DNA of 64,000 nucleotides, from NCBI RefSeq assembly GCF_958298935.1, contig NC_084940.1, positions 253,001 through 317,000 of the forward strand, written 5' to 3'. The stretch comes from Phragmites australis. Lineage: Eukaryota > Streptophyta > Magnoliopsida > Poales > Poaceae. Below are positions 1 through 10,960 of this stretch, in pieces. Position 1 is the stretch's first letter, and each line of letters begins with the position of its first letter. The translations under genes were made by a program, and so were the position numbers. The notes beneath the pieces are model-generated. The model was not told the origin of the DNA. It did no database searches and was given only the letters and a program-made list of their open reading frames with translations.

Positions 1-2381
1 TTGGCTCTGCTTCAAAAGTGGCTCTGCCATGTATTTCTCCAACTCACTTATGCCATCTCTATCAGGGCCACAATCATCATATAAGAAGCTTTCTAGTTCA
101 TCATTTCTATTTCCCATGAGCTCATCTACTGGGTTTGTAGGTTCATTCACATTACTCTTTGCCTTTGAAGATATAGGTGCAGAACTAGCATAAAATTGAT
201 ACACCTTCTTTACAAGACTAACAAACTCTTCAAGGTGAACTTGATACAAACCACCATAGAACTTTCTCATGTAAAATTCTACAAGCTTTTTCTTGTACCT
301 AGAATCAAGAAAGCATGCCACTGCAAGAGCAGTACTAGACTTGTTCCAATATTTCTCAAACTTTGTATCCATAGCAGTTGCCATTTCACTAATAATAAAA
401 CTTTCACTAACTTTCCATTTACCAAGCAATTCTTTTATCTCACAGAATCCTTTATAAAACATATTTGCAGTTGGATATAAAGTACCAGAGAGAAGTTCAG
501 TAAGATCATAGAATTTCATCAAGCACTGAAAAATAGTTATAGCCATATTCCATTCATCAGAAGATGGAGAAATTTTCTCGTACCTACGGCGATCCGAGGA
601 CTTAAGCCTCACAAAAGCAGGCTTGTAGTACAAGGCATCCCTCAGCATCAAATAGGTTGAATTCCACCTAGTTGAAACATCAAGTGAGAGACCCTTTGTT
701 GTATCCAATCCACACTCAGTGGCACACTTTATGAGTTCCTCCCACTGCAACGGAGAGCCCTTTACAGCTAGTACAAGTGCTTTAATCTTCTCAATTGTTT
801 TTGCAATTACACTTAGACCATCTCTAGCAACCAAATTGAGTATGTGGCAGGCACATCTCACATGAAAAAATATACCATCACAAACTAAAGAAGCATGAAC
901 ATCTTTGAGATCAGTAATTATGTCGTTAACTGCCACTTCATTTGCACTAGCATTGTCCAAAGTTAATGCAAACAATTTCTTCTCAATGTACCACTTGACC
1001 ATAAGTTCAGAGAAGGTCTGTGCCAACTTCTTACCAGTATGTCGTCCTTCTACATGAAAGAAACCCGCAATTCTCTTCTGAATATGCCAATCATCATCTA
1101 TCCAATGAATGGTGACACACATGTATGATTTGTTTTGACATGATGTCCACATGTCCATGGTTGCACTAAAGCGGCAATGAACATTTTTAAATTGTGCATA
1201 CAATTTATCCTTTTCTTCCAAATATATGTCCATGATTTCCTTTCTAGCAGTAACACGAGACTTGATTGGAAAATTAGGGCGCAATGATTTAATAAACTCA
1301 ACAAAGTAATCATGCTCAACTATATTGAAAGGATACTCATGCATGATTATTGCCAAATACAATTTCTTAAGACTAGCTTCCTGATCATACCTGTAAGGCT
1401 CAACAACAGTAATGTCTTTTCCATGATCCTTTTCCACTTTGAGTTGTTGCTGCCCTTTTACTATACTATGAGCTGACTTCAAATGATTCCGAAATCCGGA
1501 TGTTCCATGATAGCTCTCAGCCCTATATTTGGACTTGCAATTTGGAAAGTTGCAATATCCCCAGCACTGCTCATACTTCTTCCCATTCACCTCTACTATA
1601 TCTGTTTTCTTGGTAAAGTACTGCCAGACATCAGATGTGCACTTCTTCAGCCGCTTTGTAGTTGTCTGAGATTCTGCTCTATCATCAACAATAACAACAT
1701 TAGAATTTGGAGCTACATCATCACCCTGCTCCTGTGTATGTGTGCCACTGCCATCGGTGCCAATAGAAACCCTCTCAACTGCAGGTGTTGTAGATGATGC
1801 TAACACACCAAGATGTACACTCGAGCTAACACTTTGAACTTCGTTTGCCTTTCTCTTTGGTCCTGACAAGAATCAATAATACAAGAATCAATAAAAGGTT
1901 TTTACAATTGATGACACAACAAATTCTTAGATACAAATAAATTGGATACAAATAAATGAACAAAGGACATTATATCATTATCATGGGGAATGATATAAAA
2001 TGTGAACCTATGTGCTTGGCCTCATATGACACCATTACTACATGAAAAAAATTAACAAGCGTGCAGCAAATTCACACCAATGCCGAGCTAAATTCGAATG
2101 AACACTTCTTAAAGTCATCATTTCATTTTCATCACACTGACTAGAACACTTTGTAACACTGAACACTTCCTAACACTTCGTCACAAGTCATCTTCTATCC
2201 ACGAGCAATATAATCAATTCTACAAATATATATTGCTAGGATTGATGGTACCTGCAGTAGAGTTGTCCGTCTTGCCATCGACTGTAGGCGGCGGCGGCGG
2301 CGCCTCTAGGAGCAAACGGCCCAAACCCGGGTACGTCTCCGGTGGCCTCGAGCCAGATGGAACTTCTCCAGTTGGTAGCAT
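1..2381 (-). CDS. hAT-superfamily transposase with BED zinc finger (RICESLEEPER-like), C-terminus beyond the window
   Basis: Exons, as minus-strand joins: 2381..2252 and 1862..<1. The donor CAG|GTACC at 2252/2251 and acceptor TTGTCAG|GA before 1862 join in frame to give about 664 residues with no stop up to the window edge. Seen in the translation: a proline-rich N-terminus, a basic PKRK patch, a BED-type finger (Cys pairs in QCWGYCNFPNC followed by an H...H pair ending LKSAH), and the hAT core with motifs MDMWTS, LDNASANE, CACHILNLVARDG and STRWNSTYLML. The C-terminal dimerisation block has only begun at the edge. Such proteins cut and paste their own element in the nucleus; domesticated relatives act as transcription factors. 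Adjacent transposon-type terminal sequence favours a resident transposon. The ATG at 2381 was chosen as the only in-frame one found that reads into the spliced frame; the intron is inferred, not proven. Confidence 0.88.
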
Positions 2382-2519
2382 TCTGCAGGGGTCAGGAGGG
2401 TGTCAGCAGTCAGCACTTGGGCAGTTCGGCCCTCAGCAAGTCAGCAAGACAGCAACCAACTTGACTCCTGCCGGCTGCCGGCTGTTGCTCTGGAGGAGTG
2501 GAGCCGTGGAGATTGGAGC

Positions 2520-3010
2520 AGGAGCACGAGAGGCCGGCCAGCGGTGTGCACAGAGCGGCGTTCGGCGGAGCAGGAGCACGAATCGACCAGAGAGGCGTTC
2601 GGCGGGCGGCGACCGGCCAGCGGTGTGCACAGAGCGGCTTTTTCGGCGGACTTCCAGGTGGGTGGCAGCCGGTTGGTGGTGTGCGCGGAGCAGCGGTCGG
2701 CGCCTCGGCCGAGATCCAGGCGGGCGGCGGCCGGCGACCGGCTACTGCCTACTGGTGTGCGCGGAGCAGCGGTCGGCGCCTCGGCCGAGATCCAGGCGGG
2801 CGGCGGGCGGCGGGCAGCGACCAGCTATTGCCTACTGGCTTGCGTGGAGCAGCGGAGCTCCAGGCTGCCAGTGGCCGGCTGCTGGTGCTGTGCGAAGAAA
2901 CGGCGCTCGACGCCTCGGCCGAGCTCCAGTCAGGCAACCGGCTACTGCCCTTCTCGATTGCGCGTTGCTCCAGCCTCCAGCGGAACGGCGTGTGCGGAGC
3001 AATGAAAATC
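2520..3010. repeat. GC-rich minisatellite-like repeats in the hAT leader
   Basis: Imperfect tandem units of roughly 76-83 bp share the core GTGTGCGCGGAGCAGCGGTC. Clear pairs start near 2678 and 2754 (76 bp apart), with a diverged third near 2837; an earlier related pair lies near 2534 and 2613 (79 bp apart). Stop codons are rare in several frames purely because of composition, which produces long spurious open frames on both strands. The repeats sit upstream of the transposase ATG, so they may be transcribed leader or promoter. Confidence 0.7.
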
Positions 3011-3453
3011 CAGGCGGGCGACGGCTGGCTGCAGCCTGCAGGAGTGCGCTGCGCGGCGGAAGGCCTGGCGGCTGGCGGTGGCGGGTGGTGGCGTGCGCGA
3101 CTGCGTGGAACACTGGAACGGAGGGCCTGGCGAGCGGCGGCTGGACGGGCAGGACTGAGCAGCAGAGGCGCAGAGGGCACATGGGCCTTAGTGGGCTAGG
3201 GTTGCAGTATTCAACCATTCAGGCCTTATCCCGCGAAAGAAAAACAGGAGAAAAACGGGAATATTCCGCATAAATACGGAAAAATAACAAAACGGACGAA
3301 AATTTCTCAAACCGTTTTCGGTACCGTTTTCGCCAAACCTATACCGTTTTCGTCCCGTTTTCGGATAAGAACCGAAAATACGAAAACGAGCGTGTTAATA
3401 CGGGATACGGCACCGGGACGGGACGGGATTTTCCCGTTCCGTTTTCAACCCTA

Positions 3454-3835
3454 GTAAATTTGCAGCAGAACCAGGTGTGTCAAGTGACCCTCGAAATTAA
3501 AGACGGCATTGCACATTAAACAACTTGCCGAGCAAGCTGCATTGCATTGTGAGTAGAAAAGAAAGCGTCAGATCCAGTGAATTGTTGCTCTTCTCCATTC
3601 TCTGAGGTGTTCAACCCATCACATCAGCTGTTAAACAAATTAGTGACTACCCAATCAGAACACTTGTGCCACCCAAAACCATATATTACACCAGGGCAGG
3701 CCACAAAGCACTAAAAAAATTAGAGACACCTCAATACCCAAAAATTGAATACAATAATGCACCCGCTAACAACAACTGCAACTTTCAGCCAAAAAAGGAC
3801 ATGTTTCCTGTATCGTCTTCCTTCCTTTCTCGTAT
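3454..3835. other. Spacer between the hAT end and the RING gene
   Basis: AT-rich sequence with no coding signal. Because the RING gene runs toward lower coordinates, the part nearest 3835 is probably its 3' untranslated region. The first bases (3454-3461) would hold one copy of the hAT target duplication. Confidence 0.4.
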
Positions 3836-6800
3836 CTACATGATGAAGTATGCTCGGATCACCTCAATTATGGGCGCTCGGCACAGCGGGCATTTGCCTC
3901 CACCCCGAACCAGTTCATTCGCGCATTTTGAGCATGTGCACATGTGCCCGCATCTGATAGTTGACAACACAAAAATTAATCATAATCAGCACAACTGCAA
4001 GACTTCTAGAGTTGAATCATTAACCACTTTCATCCAATAACAGAGCAGCGCAGGTCAAACCTGTACAGAAGGGAGTCGATTGGAGTTTCACAGCATATAC
4101 AACAGGTCCCTTTTCTCACATTAATCCATTTTGAACCATCGTCAATAATTTCTTTACTTTCCCCTGAAATATCAAATGCATAACTTAAGCGCGAGTTTGA
4201 CAAGGTACATTTCTACCGAAACACAAAGCTAAGCATTAGGAACTCAATTAGTTTCCCTTCAACCATTAATAATCATAAACAAATACCGACATCAGTATGA
4301 CACAGTTACATGACTGATGAGCTTAAGTAGTACATTCCTTGCTTTGTTGTAAGGAGGCAACACAAGCGCTACGGAAAATCACAAACAAGCATCGTGCAAG
4401 GCAATGGAATGCAGATATAGGTAGTAGTGCATTGAGGAACCTTATTATCCTCCCTATATGACGTAATCTGATAGATAAGATGTATAACATCCTCAAAACT
4501 GTGACTGGTAAGCACAAGACAGGCCAGTAACTATAGTTAGTAACATCAAAGCCTAAAACGCTACATCAGGATTCAAGAGGTTCGCCAGCAGTTTTCAAAG
4601 GTGAGGTTACAGGAGCATGCTGAGCTACTAACCTTGCTCCCCAATGAAACGATTCAAGGCCGCGGAAACTTCCTGCCTTACAGAACGCTGTAGCTCTAGC
4701 TGCATATCCATGCAAGCTTCCAACATCCTTTGCATATGACTCATCCCTTGCTGAAGTCTAGCCATATCAGCCCTTAAATCATTAATAGCCTCCCATTCCT
4801 GGACAAGCAAACCAAAAGAGATGAGCCTTTAACCCACCTAATATATAAGTAACTGTGCATTGCACATGAAAAAATATCCCAAAAGTCACCTAAAAAGAAG
4901 GGTTGAATGCAGCAAATTACAAAAAGTACAGTTGTCTAACAAATAGGGTTTATCAATTCACAGTACAAACCAACGCACTGTAAGTACCAAAAAGATGAAT
5001 AAAGCAAAGTAAAAAATGTCTGTATGTGTAGTAAAAATATCATAGATAAAAGCTCACAATATCTGAAGAAGAACGATGAATGTTCTGTCTGATCCAATTA
5101 TTACGATGCAATTCTGAATGCCAAAGTGGTTGACGAGGAGGGATAGGTGGAGGTGGTATCACTAAAGGTGGCCTATCCACGGTACGATGCAGTTCCTGGT
5201 CTTCATCATCTCTTTGCTGCTCCCGACTTTGTTCTGGTGAGTTAGGGGCAGGAGTTGTTTCTTCTGGATCCCAAGTGAGAGGGCCATGACCCTGCCGTTC
5301 AACATATGACCGGATAAGTTGGTCTAAATTTTCACGAAAAGCACTGTGAAGAAGATTAGAAACGCTCCTTCTGCATAAAGAAAACTATTTCAGTATTTAG
5401 ACTAAACACCAAACAAATCTTTAAGTGAGAAACAATAACCTGCTTAGAAGTTCCCTCAGTTCTGTGCTGTACACATTATCATCATCTCCAGGGACGAACG
5501 TATTAGCTCTTCTAATAAGAGCAGGATCATGGTCAATTGGTTGATCAGAATTATTATCATGCCAATTATCTGCAGTATCATTAGACTCGTCATCCTCATG
5601 CCACTCTTCATTTACATCAGGGAGATGATCATCACTGTGCCACTCTTCGTATGCTTCTATAGGAAGATTGTTTCCACTCCACCTTCCATGTGATTCCTGA
5701 AGGTGATTATTGTCATGCAGCTCCTCAAGCACGGCAGGAAGCTGATTACCATCATGCTGCTCTACGTGTGTTCCAGGAACATTATCATCACTGGTTAACA
5801 CTCCATGCGCTTCAGGAAGATTATCATCACTGGTTGACTCTTCATGTACTTCTGGAAGACGATCATCTTGGCCATCACCAATGTCTGTCCCCTCACGAGA
5901 TGAGCCGTTATCTGCATTTTCAGGCCAATTTCTTTCAGATTCCTCTCCAATCACAATATGGGAAAACTGTTGCCAATCTCTTCTATTCTGTTCCAAATCT
6001 TCCTGCCAACTTCCTGATTGACTATGAGGTCCATACAAGCCTTCAGCAATGCTAGGGATGTTACTTTCAAATCCTGATGCTGTTTCTGTACCTTCAATTT
6101 GCTGGAGCTCGATATTCTCACTTGCTTGTTGATGTCTCTCCTGAGTATCTTCAGAAGTAGTTGGGCTTGATTCAGAATGATCATTTGAAGACAGTTCAAC
6201 ATTGTGAGCTGAAGAAGCATCCGATTGGCTAACTGCTTGACCCCGGACAAGGTTCTCCAATCTGAAGCGGAACTCTTCTCTAGTTATTAAAATTAATGAG
6301 TATTATTATTTTACTTAGCATATGATGAAACTTAGTAACATCGTAAATGTCCATTTTAACGGCACTATCTAAACTCATCCAAAAAGGAAGTGAAGGCACC
6401 AGTTTAAAATTACCAAATGTGATAGGAGGAAGAGAGTGAAGAAGTACATAACACAAGTAATCAATTGCAAGTCGATATATCTACGTGATAAGTAAAAGCT
6501 CAGCAACGTACCAGAAAGATGTATTCATATCTTCAAACTACCAAAAACAAATAACCATGCTGGAATCATCACAAAACTCATCATGTAAATGTTTGTACGT
6601 TGTATGTTTCTACTTTACAAGTGTATGTGTCTCGCCCTAAAATGGCCCCAAGTGTCAAATATGGCGAGCAGGTAAAAAAATGATAGAACAAAATGCCTGG
6701 ATAGCTTTCAACTTTCAAACATTTACAAGTGAATTTCTACTGTCCTTTTAAACAAAGATAAAAATCAGAGTCCTCATTTATATTATGGTTTTACATTTTA

Positions 6801-7934
6801 TTTTCAGCATTGACACAACAGACAATCAAAGTTAGGCATGGGAAAATTGCCATGCATGTATGGCATGATGATTAGGACTTGGGAGCGAACAATGTGAGCA
6901 ACATTGATCTATAACCGAGCATCAATTGCTTGGTTAATAAAAAATACATCACTAAAAACACACAACTTTCATCCTTTATCTGCGTCATATGGCCATCTTT
7001 CTGTGCGGAGCAGAACGTTTACGAATCAACAGCATGTAGCAATAGCAGAAGCAATATTAAGCATTATGAACTCCTTATAAGATGTAACCCTTCCAACCGC
7101 AGCAGCAGAACGTTCTGACAATGACCCATTGGTCCAGCATACAGTTGCATTTATTCGAACGAAAAGCCCCCCTAAATTATCCATTAAGCAGCAGTAGCAG
7201 CAGACTCAACATGAGTGTTACATACCTCAAACCAGAGACAGGATGACGTTGCCGCAGCTGGCCGAGCTCCCTTGCGGCAACGGACGGCGGCCTCCTCTCC
7301 TGTGGCAAGCCGCCGTTCCGCAGAAACCTCCCCCGGAGCAGCGCCTATGGTAGGATGGAAATTCTGATCGCATCAGATATCCGAAACGAAAAGCAAAGCA
7401 AGACAGTGAAGTGAAGTAAGCAAGTAACGGAACAGTGGGTTGGAATGAAGAAGAAGCACCGACGTGGATGCGGTTGCGGTGGGAGAAGTCGGAGACGGCG
7501 CGGTGCAGGGAGAGGCGCTGTAGCTCGGCGTGGCGGTCGGCGGCCATGCGCATGACGAGCTCGAGGCGCGCCTGGCGGCCGCGGATCCGGGGGACGTCCC
7601 TGCGCGCGTGGTCAACGGGGGAAGGCGGGGGACCGGTGTCGTCGTCGCGGTCGCGGGCGGCCATGTGGACCCACTCCCGGACGAGTCGGACGCGGTCGCG
7701 CTCGATCTCGCCCAGCCAGGAGCCGGCGTCGGCGGCGCGCGAGATCTGAGCGGCGGGGTCGCGGTAGCGGCGCGCGGGTGCGGGTGCGGGTGCGGCGCGT
7801 CGAAGGAGGTCGGGGGAGCCCTCGCGGCTGGATCCGGCGTCCCAATCGCTGTCGCTGCGGGGCTCAGAGGGCTCGCGGCGGCGGCGAGGGGTCATGTCGA
7901 TGTCGCGGAGGACTGGGAGCGGGACGTCGCCCAT
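3836..7934 (-). CDS. RING-HC type E3 ubiquitin-protein ligase, plant-specific, 709 aa
   Basis: Exons on the minus strand: 7934..7464, 7344..7226, 6279..5440, 5370..5058, 4798..4633, 4163..4061, 3953..3836. All junctions are GT-AG and phases agree; the total is 2130 nt. The N-terminus is Arg/Pro-rich (1-157), followed by the conserved-looking blocks [16 protein letters not shown] and [15 protein letters not shown] long acidic Glu/Asp/His-rich stretch with repeated WHxDD-like units lies in the third exon. Next come [20 protein letters not shown], a short coiled coil, and a C-terminal C3HC4 RING (657-698: [22 protein letters not shown]). This architecture predicts an E2-binding ubiquitin ligase; no substrate can be named. 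The ATG at 7934 opens the GC-rich first exon. Confidence 0.9.
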
Positions 7935-8510
7935 CGCCGGCGGCGGCGATGAGGCATGGGGCGGAGGGGGAGACCCCTGCTGGACTTTGGGCGAAGGCTG
8001 GAATTAAATAGGGAGGAGAGGAGGAGGAGGAGGACGGAAACGAGAAGATGGAGGGAGGTGGAGTCGAAGCAAGTCCACTTTTTCTTTTCTTTAAACCCAA
8101 AAAAATTGATAAGGAAATCTGGAGGGAAACTACAAATGTTTTTTGATTATTTTTGCCTAAAATTATTACATAATATTCTATCTAGGAACAAATTAGTCCC
8201 GGTGTCCTAATCAATTTTTTAAATCTCCACTCCAGCTATCCAAAGCTACATTTCAAAGATCAGCCAAAAATTCTCAGCATGAAGACTACTGGTTATGATG
8301 TCATTACTTATAGCAGACTGTTTCAACATATAGAGCAACACAATTTCTTTTTCTTTTTTCTTTTTCAAATCAAATAGCTTTCTTGGTTAACACAGTCATC
8401 CTCTCTTAATAACCAAGGAAGTATTGAAACAATCCTAAAATAAAATTAGTATAAACACATTTAACATATAGTTAGTGGGACTCGAACAATGCCACATTGC
8501 TAGTCACCGG
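7935..8510. promoter_or_regulatory. Upstream region of the RING gene
   Basis: Immediately upstream of the RING start codon is a GC- and purine-rich leader (about 7935-8060, AGG/GGAG runs), consistent with a plant 5' untranslated region. Beyond about 8090 the sequence turns AT-rich with homopolymer runs. No TATA box could be assigned with confidence and no gene was found. Confidence 0.35.
8503..8510. repeat. Target-site duplication, left copy (GTCACCGG)
   Basis: Identical to 9708-9715 on the other side of the hAT-like element. Confidence 0.85.
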
Positions 8511-9707
8511 CAGGGTTCAAAAAACCGTCGGTAACCGCTCAAAAATCGCGGTTACCGACCTTCCCGGTCCGGTCCGATTTCAAAAACCGCTCGGTAACCG
8601 AAATTTGAATTCAAAAAATTCGAAAAAATAAAAAAAATCAAAACAAATCTTAAAAAAAACTAGACACAATTCTAAGAACTTCTGTGAAATTTTTTTTCAA
8701 AAATAATGTCGTTTGCATCATATTCTATAGGGAGAAAGTTTGAAAAAAATGAAAAAAATTGAAGCGTGCGGCTCAATTATTAACTCACGTTAAGGAAAAG
8801 TGTAACATGCAAACACATATTTTTCTTGTATAAAACGTATTTTAAGAGAACCTTTAAAATTGATTTCACTTTATTTAGAGTTTTATTAAATTCTCTATGA
8901 TTTTTACAAAGTTCACAAGCATAAAGTGAATATGTTAAGAAAAATCACTGTAATTAATTTTTTCATGTCTACTATTATTTTTTCTACGTAAATCATAATA
9001 TAAATAAGCTAATGAAAGTGGTTTCACTAATTTTTAAGGTGTGATGGGTCAGTTATGAATTAATCTAGTCGCAACACATTTACACAATCATGCATGTTAC
9101 AATAACTAATTCATGAGTTCATATATTTTTAAAAGATATAGGATCATGTAAGAAGACTAACAAAATTAGTTTCATGATTTTTGGATTAGCAAAGAGTAAA
9201 CTATGCATTTACCTTGGTTTAACAAATAAAATTTCTCACAGAAAATTTTGAACTTTTTTATGAGTATAAATACTTTTATCATGTAGATCATGTTACAAGG
9301 AATCCAACAAAATTTGTTTCACTTGATTTGAAGCTCGGATGAATTAGTTATTGATTTTACAAGATTGAACCCTTTTTTAGATTTTTTGTTGAACTGCGCT
9401 GAAATTCGATAAAACCGCTCGATAAATCGAGAAAACCGAGCGGTTACCGAGCCAAACCGCTCGGTAACCGACCGAATCGAAAATGCGAGAAAATCGCTCG
9501 GTAACCGACCCAAACCGCTCGGTAACCGACCCAAACCGCTCGGTTACCGAGAGGGCAAAAACATGATTTTTTCGCAAAAATTTAAAATTTGCCGAATGAA
9601 TTTTCTCCGAATTTTTTTGAATTTTTGACCGGTAATCGCGGTTACCGCGGTTTTTCGGTTACCGCCGGAGGTCGGTAACCGACCTCCGGTCGGTAACGCG
9701 AACCTTG
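8511..9707. mobile_element. Non-autonomous hAT-like element with 8-bp target duplication
   Basis: The element starts CAGGGTTC (8511) and ends GAACCTTG (9707), giving short imperfect inverted termini. Perfect direct repeats GTCACCGG flank it at 8503-8510 and 9708-9715, the 8-bp duplication expected for hAT. Both ends are packed with at least ten copies of CGGTAACCG or CGGTTACCG; at 9430-9550 these form near-tandem units of about 21 bp. The AT-rich core has no transposase. Small open frames on the minus strand near 9319-9577 are repeat artefacts. Confidence 0.85.
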
Positions 9708-9715
9708 GTCACCGG
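9708..9715. repeat. Target-site duplication, right copy (GTCACCGG)
   Basis: Identical to 8503-8510; flanks the 1197-bp element. Confidence 0.85.
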
Positions 9716-10408
9716 TTGGCAGCATAGAAGACTTCTCTTACCTTCTATTGATAAAAGATCATTTTCGTACCATTTTTCTTTGCTTGATGGTAGGCACAAA
9801 ATCGTCACCTGCAATGCTGATAGCAGTACTCAACGTTTGCAAATATTTTTCATCTAATGGTCCAAAAAAGAAAGATACTTTTCATCCCATTTCCTTAATG
9901 ATTCGTACATCAAAGATTTGACTTATCATACAACAGTGTGCAAGGTCATTTCATTTTCCTACCAAACATTTTGTTTATTAAGTTTGTATTTAAGGTACAA
10001 TGGCACTATCTTAGAAATACCTACTCAATCACTCGCTACAAAAATAAACCCCTCAAAATTTACTAGTTTTAACCAAAGGATTTGTAACTGAAGATTCCTC
10101 AAATTCACAATCTTACTGGCACTAAATGCCAAAAAATCGCACAAAAATGAGAAGTTTTACGTGCTTGGGAGGTACTCCCTTCAAAAAATATGGTACCGGC
10201 TCACAACTTATTCTTTTAATTAGTATCAGGTGTACCGCTTTATGGTGCCTACTTACAACTGAAGTACCTCTCAATAGGTACTCTTTGGATTTAAACAAAT
10301 GAACGGCCATTGTGATTCCGTAACACATCTTCGCATAAATAGATGTTTAAGATATCTAAAGCGAATGCATGCAAGATTTTCGTGGAAAAAAGCTTGCATA
10401 CTATCACA
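9716..10408. other. AT-rich intergenic sequence
   Basis: No gene, RNA or convincing transposon end was recognised. A short region at 10160-10290 contains GGTACTC and GAGTACC type words in both orientations and may be a decayed inverted-repeat element, but ends could not be set. Confidence 0.3.
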
Positions 10409-10960
10409 TGTAATACCCGAAAATGTGAATTCATTTGTTGACATTGGGACCCGTGAGGAGGTATGAATTTTGACCTTTTAAACTATTGCTTAGATGGACA
10501 ATCGGATACCGCAGATGCGTAGATCTTATTGAGATGATCCTGTTTTGCTATTTAACATCATGTTTAGGCACTCAATGAGTATGTGGTGAGTCCAATAAAT
10601 CTAGGTTATTGGATAAAATGGTAGAAAAAGATAAGGCTCGGATGGACGCCCAGACACCATCGTCGCCTCCCGCCACCGCAATCCCGGCTGCAACGCTGCT
10701 TGGCCGGTGGAAGGGGGTGTGGGGGAGGCGTGGGAGGGGGTGTGGGGGTGTTGCGAGGGACAACCGGCGAGGAAGAGAAGAGGAAAGAAGAAAGAGGGAA
10801 GAAGAAGGAGAAAGAGGAAGGGGAGGAAAGAGGAAGAAGAAGGGAGGAAAAGGTCTTCTACGAGTTCACCAGTTTCCTTTACCGATTCGGGATTCTGCTC
10901 CAAAGGTGATTTCTTCGTAGTCCTTAGCTACTCGTAGGTAGTTGAGATCGGTTGTCCACG
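10409..10960 (+). mobile_element. LTR-retrotransposon LTR fragment (same family as 35517-39248)
   Basis: Begins TGTAATACCCGAAAATG and matches, in opposite orientation, the first part of the solo LTR ending at 39248. Shared landmarks in order: TGTAATACC start, GGGACCC, TTTTGACCTTTT, a polypurine GA tract (10755-10850 here), GAGTTCACC and TTCGTAGTCCTTAG. Homology is clear to about 10960. A possible end at 11227 would be flanked by TCACA (10404-10408 and 11228-11232), but the terminal bases do not resemble the other LTR, so that boundary is weak. Small purine-rich open frames here are not genes. Confidence 0.65.

Larger units (their letters stand above)
1..3453 (-). mobile_element. hAT DNA transposon, 5' end and body (other end outside window)
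   Basis: The element is read on the minus strand. Its outer end lies at about 3453, where the minus strand begins TAGGGTTGAAAACGG, a hAT-style terminus. Inside it are many subterminal copies of the CCGTTTTCG type (3300-3450), then a GC-rich leader and the transposase gene. The candidate 8-bp target duplication outside the end is 3454-3461; its partner lies beyond position 1 and cannot be checked here. An open transposase and a recognisable terminus suggest a young or potentially autonomous copy. Confidence 0.75.

Noticed and set aside
2233..3273. Long plus-strand open frames (up to 346 codons) and opposing minus-strand ones
   Set aside because: They arise from GC-rich tandem repeats in the hAT leader; several frames are open at once, translations are low complexity and no domain is seen.
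7435..8011. Plus-strand open frames opposite the first exon of the RING gene
   Set aside because: Antisense shadows of a GC-rich exon; the minus-strand frame splices into a coherent RING protein.
10601..10937. Overlapping open frames on both strands
   Set aside because: Purine/pyrimidine tract inside an LTR repeat that also occurs at 38.6-39.2 kb; no protein family.
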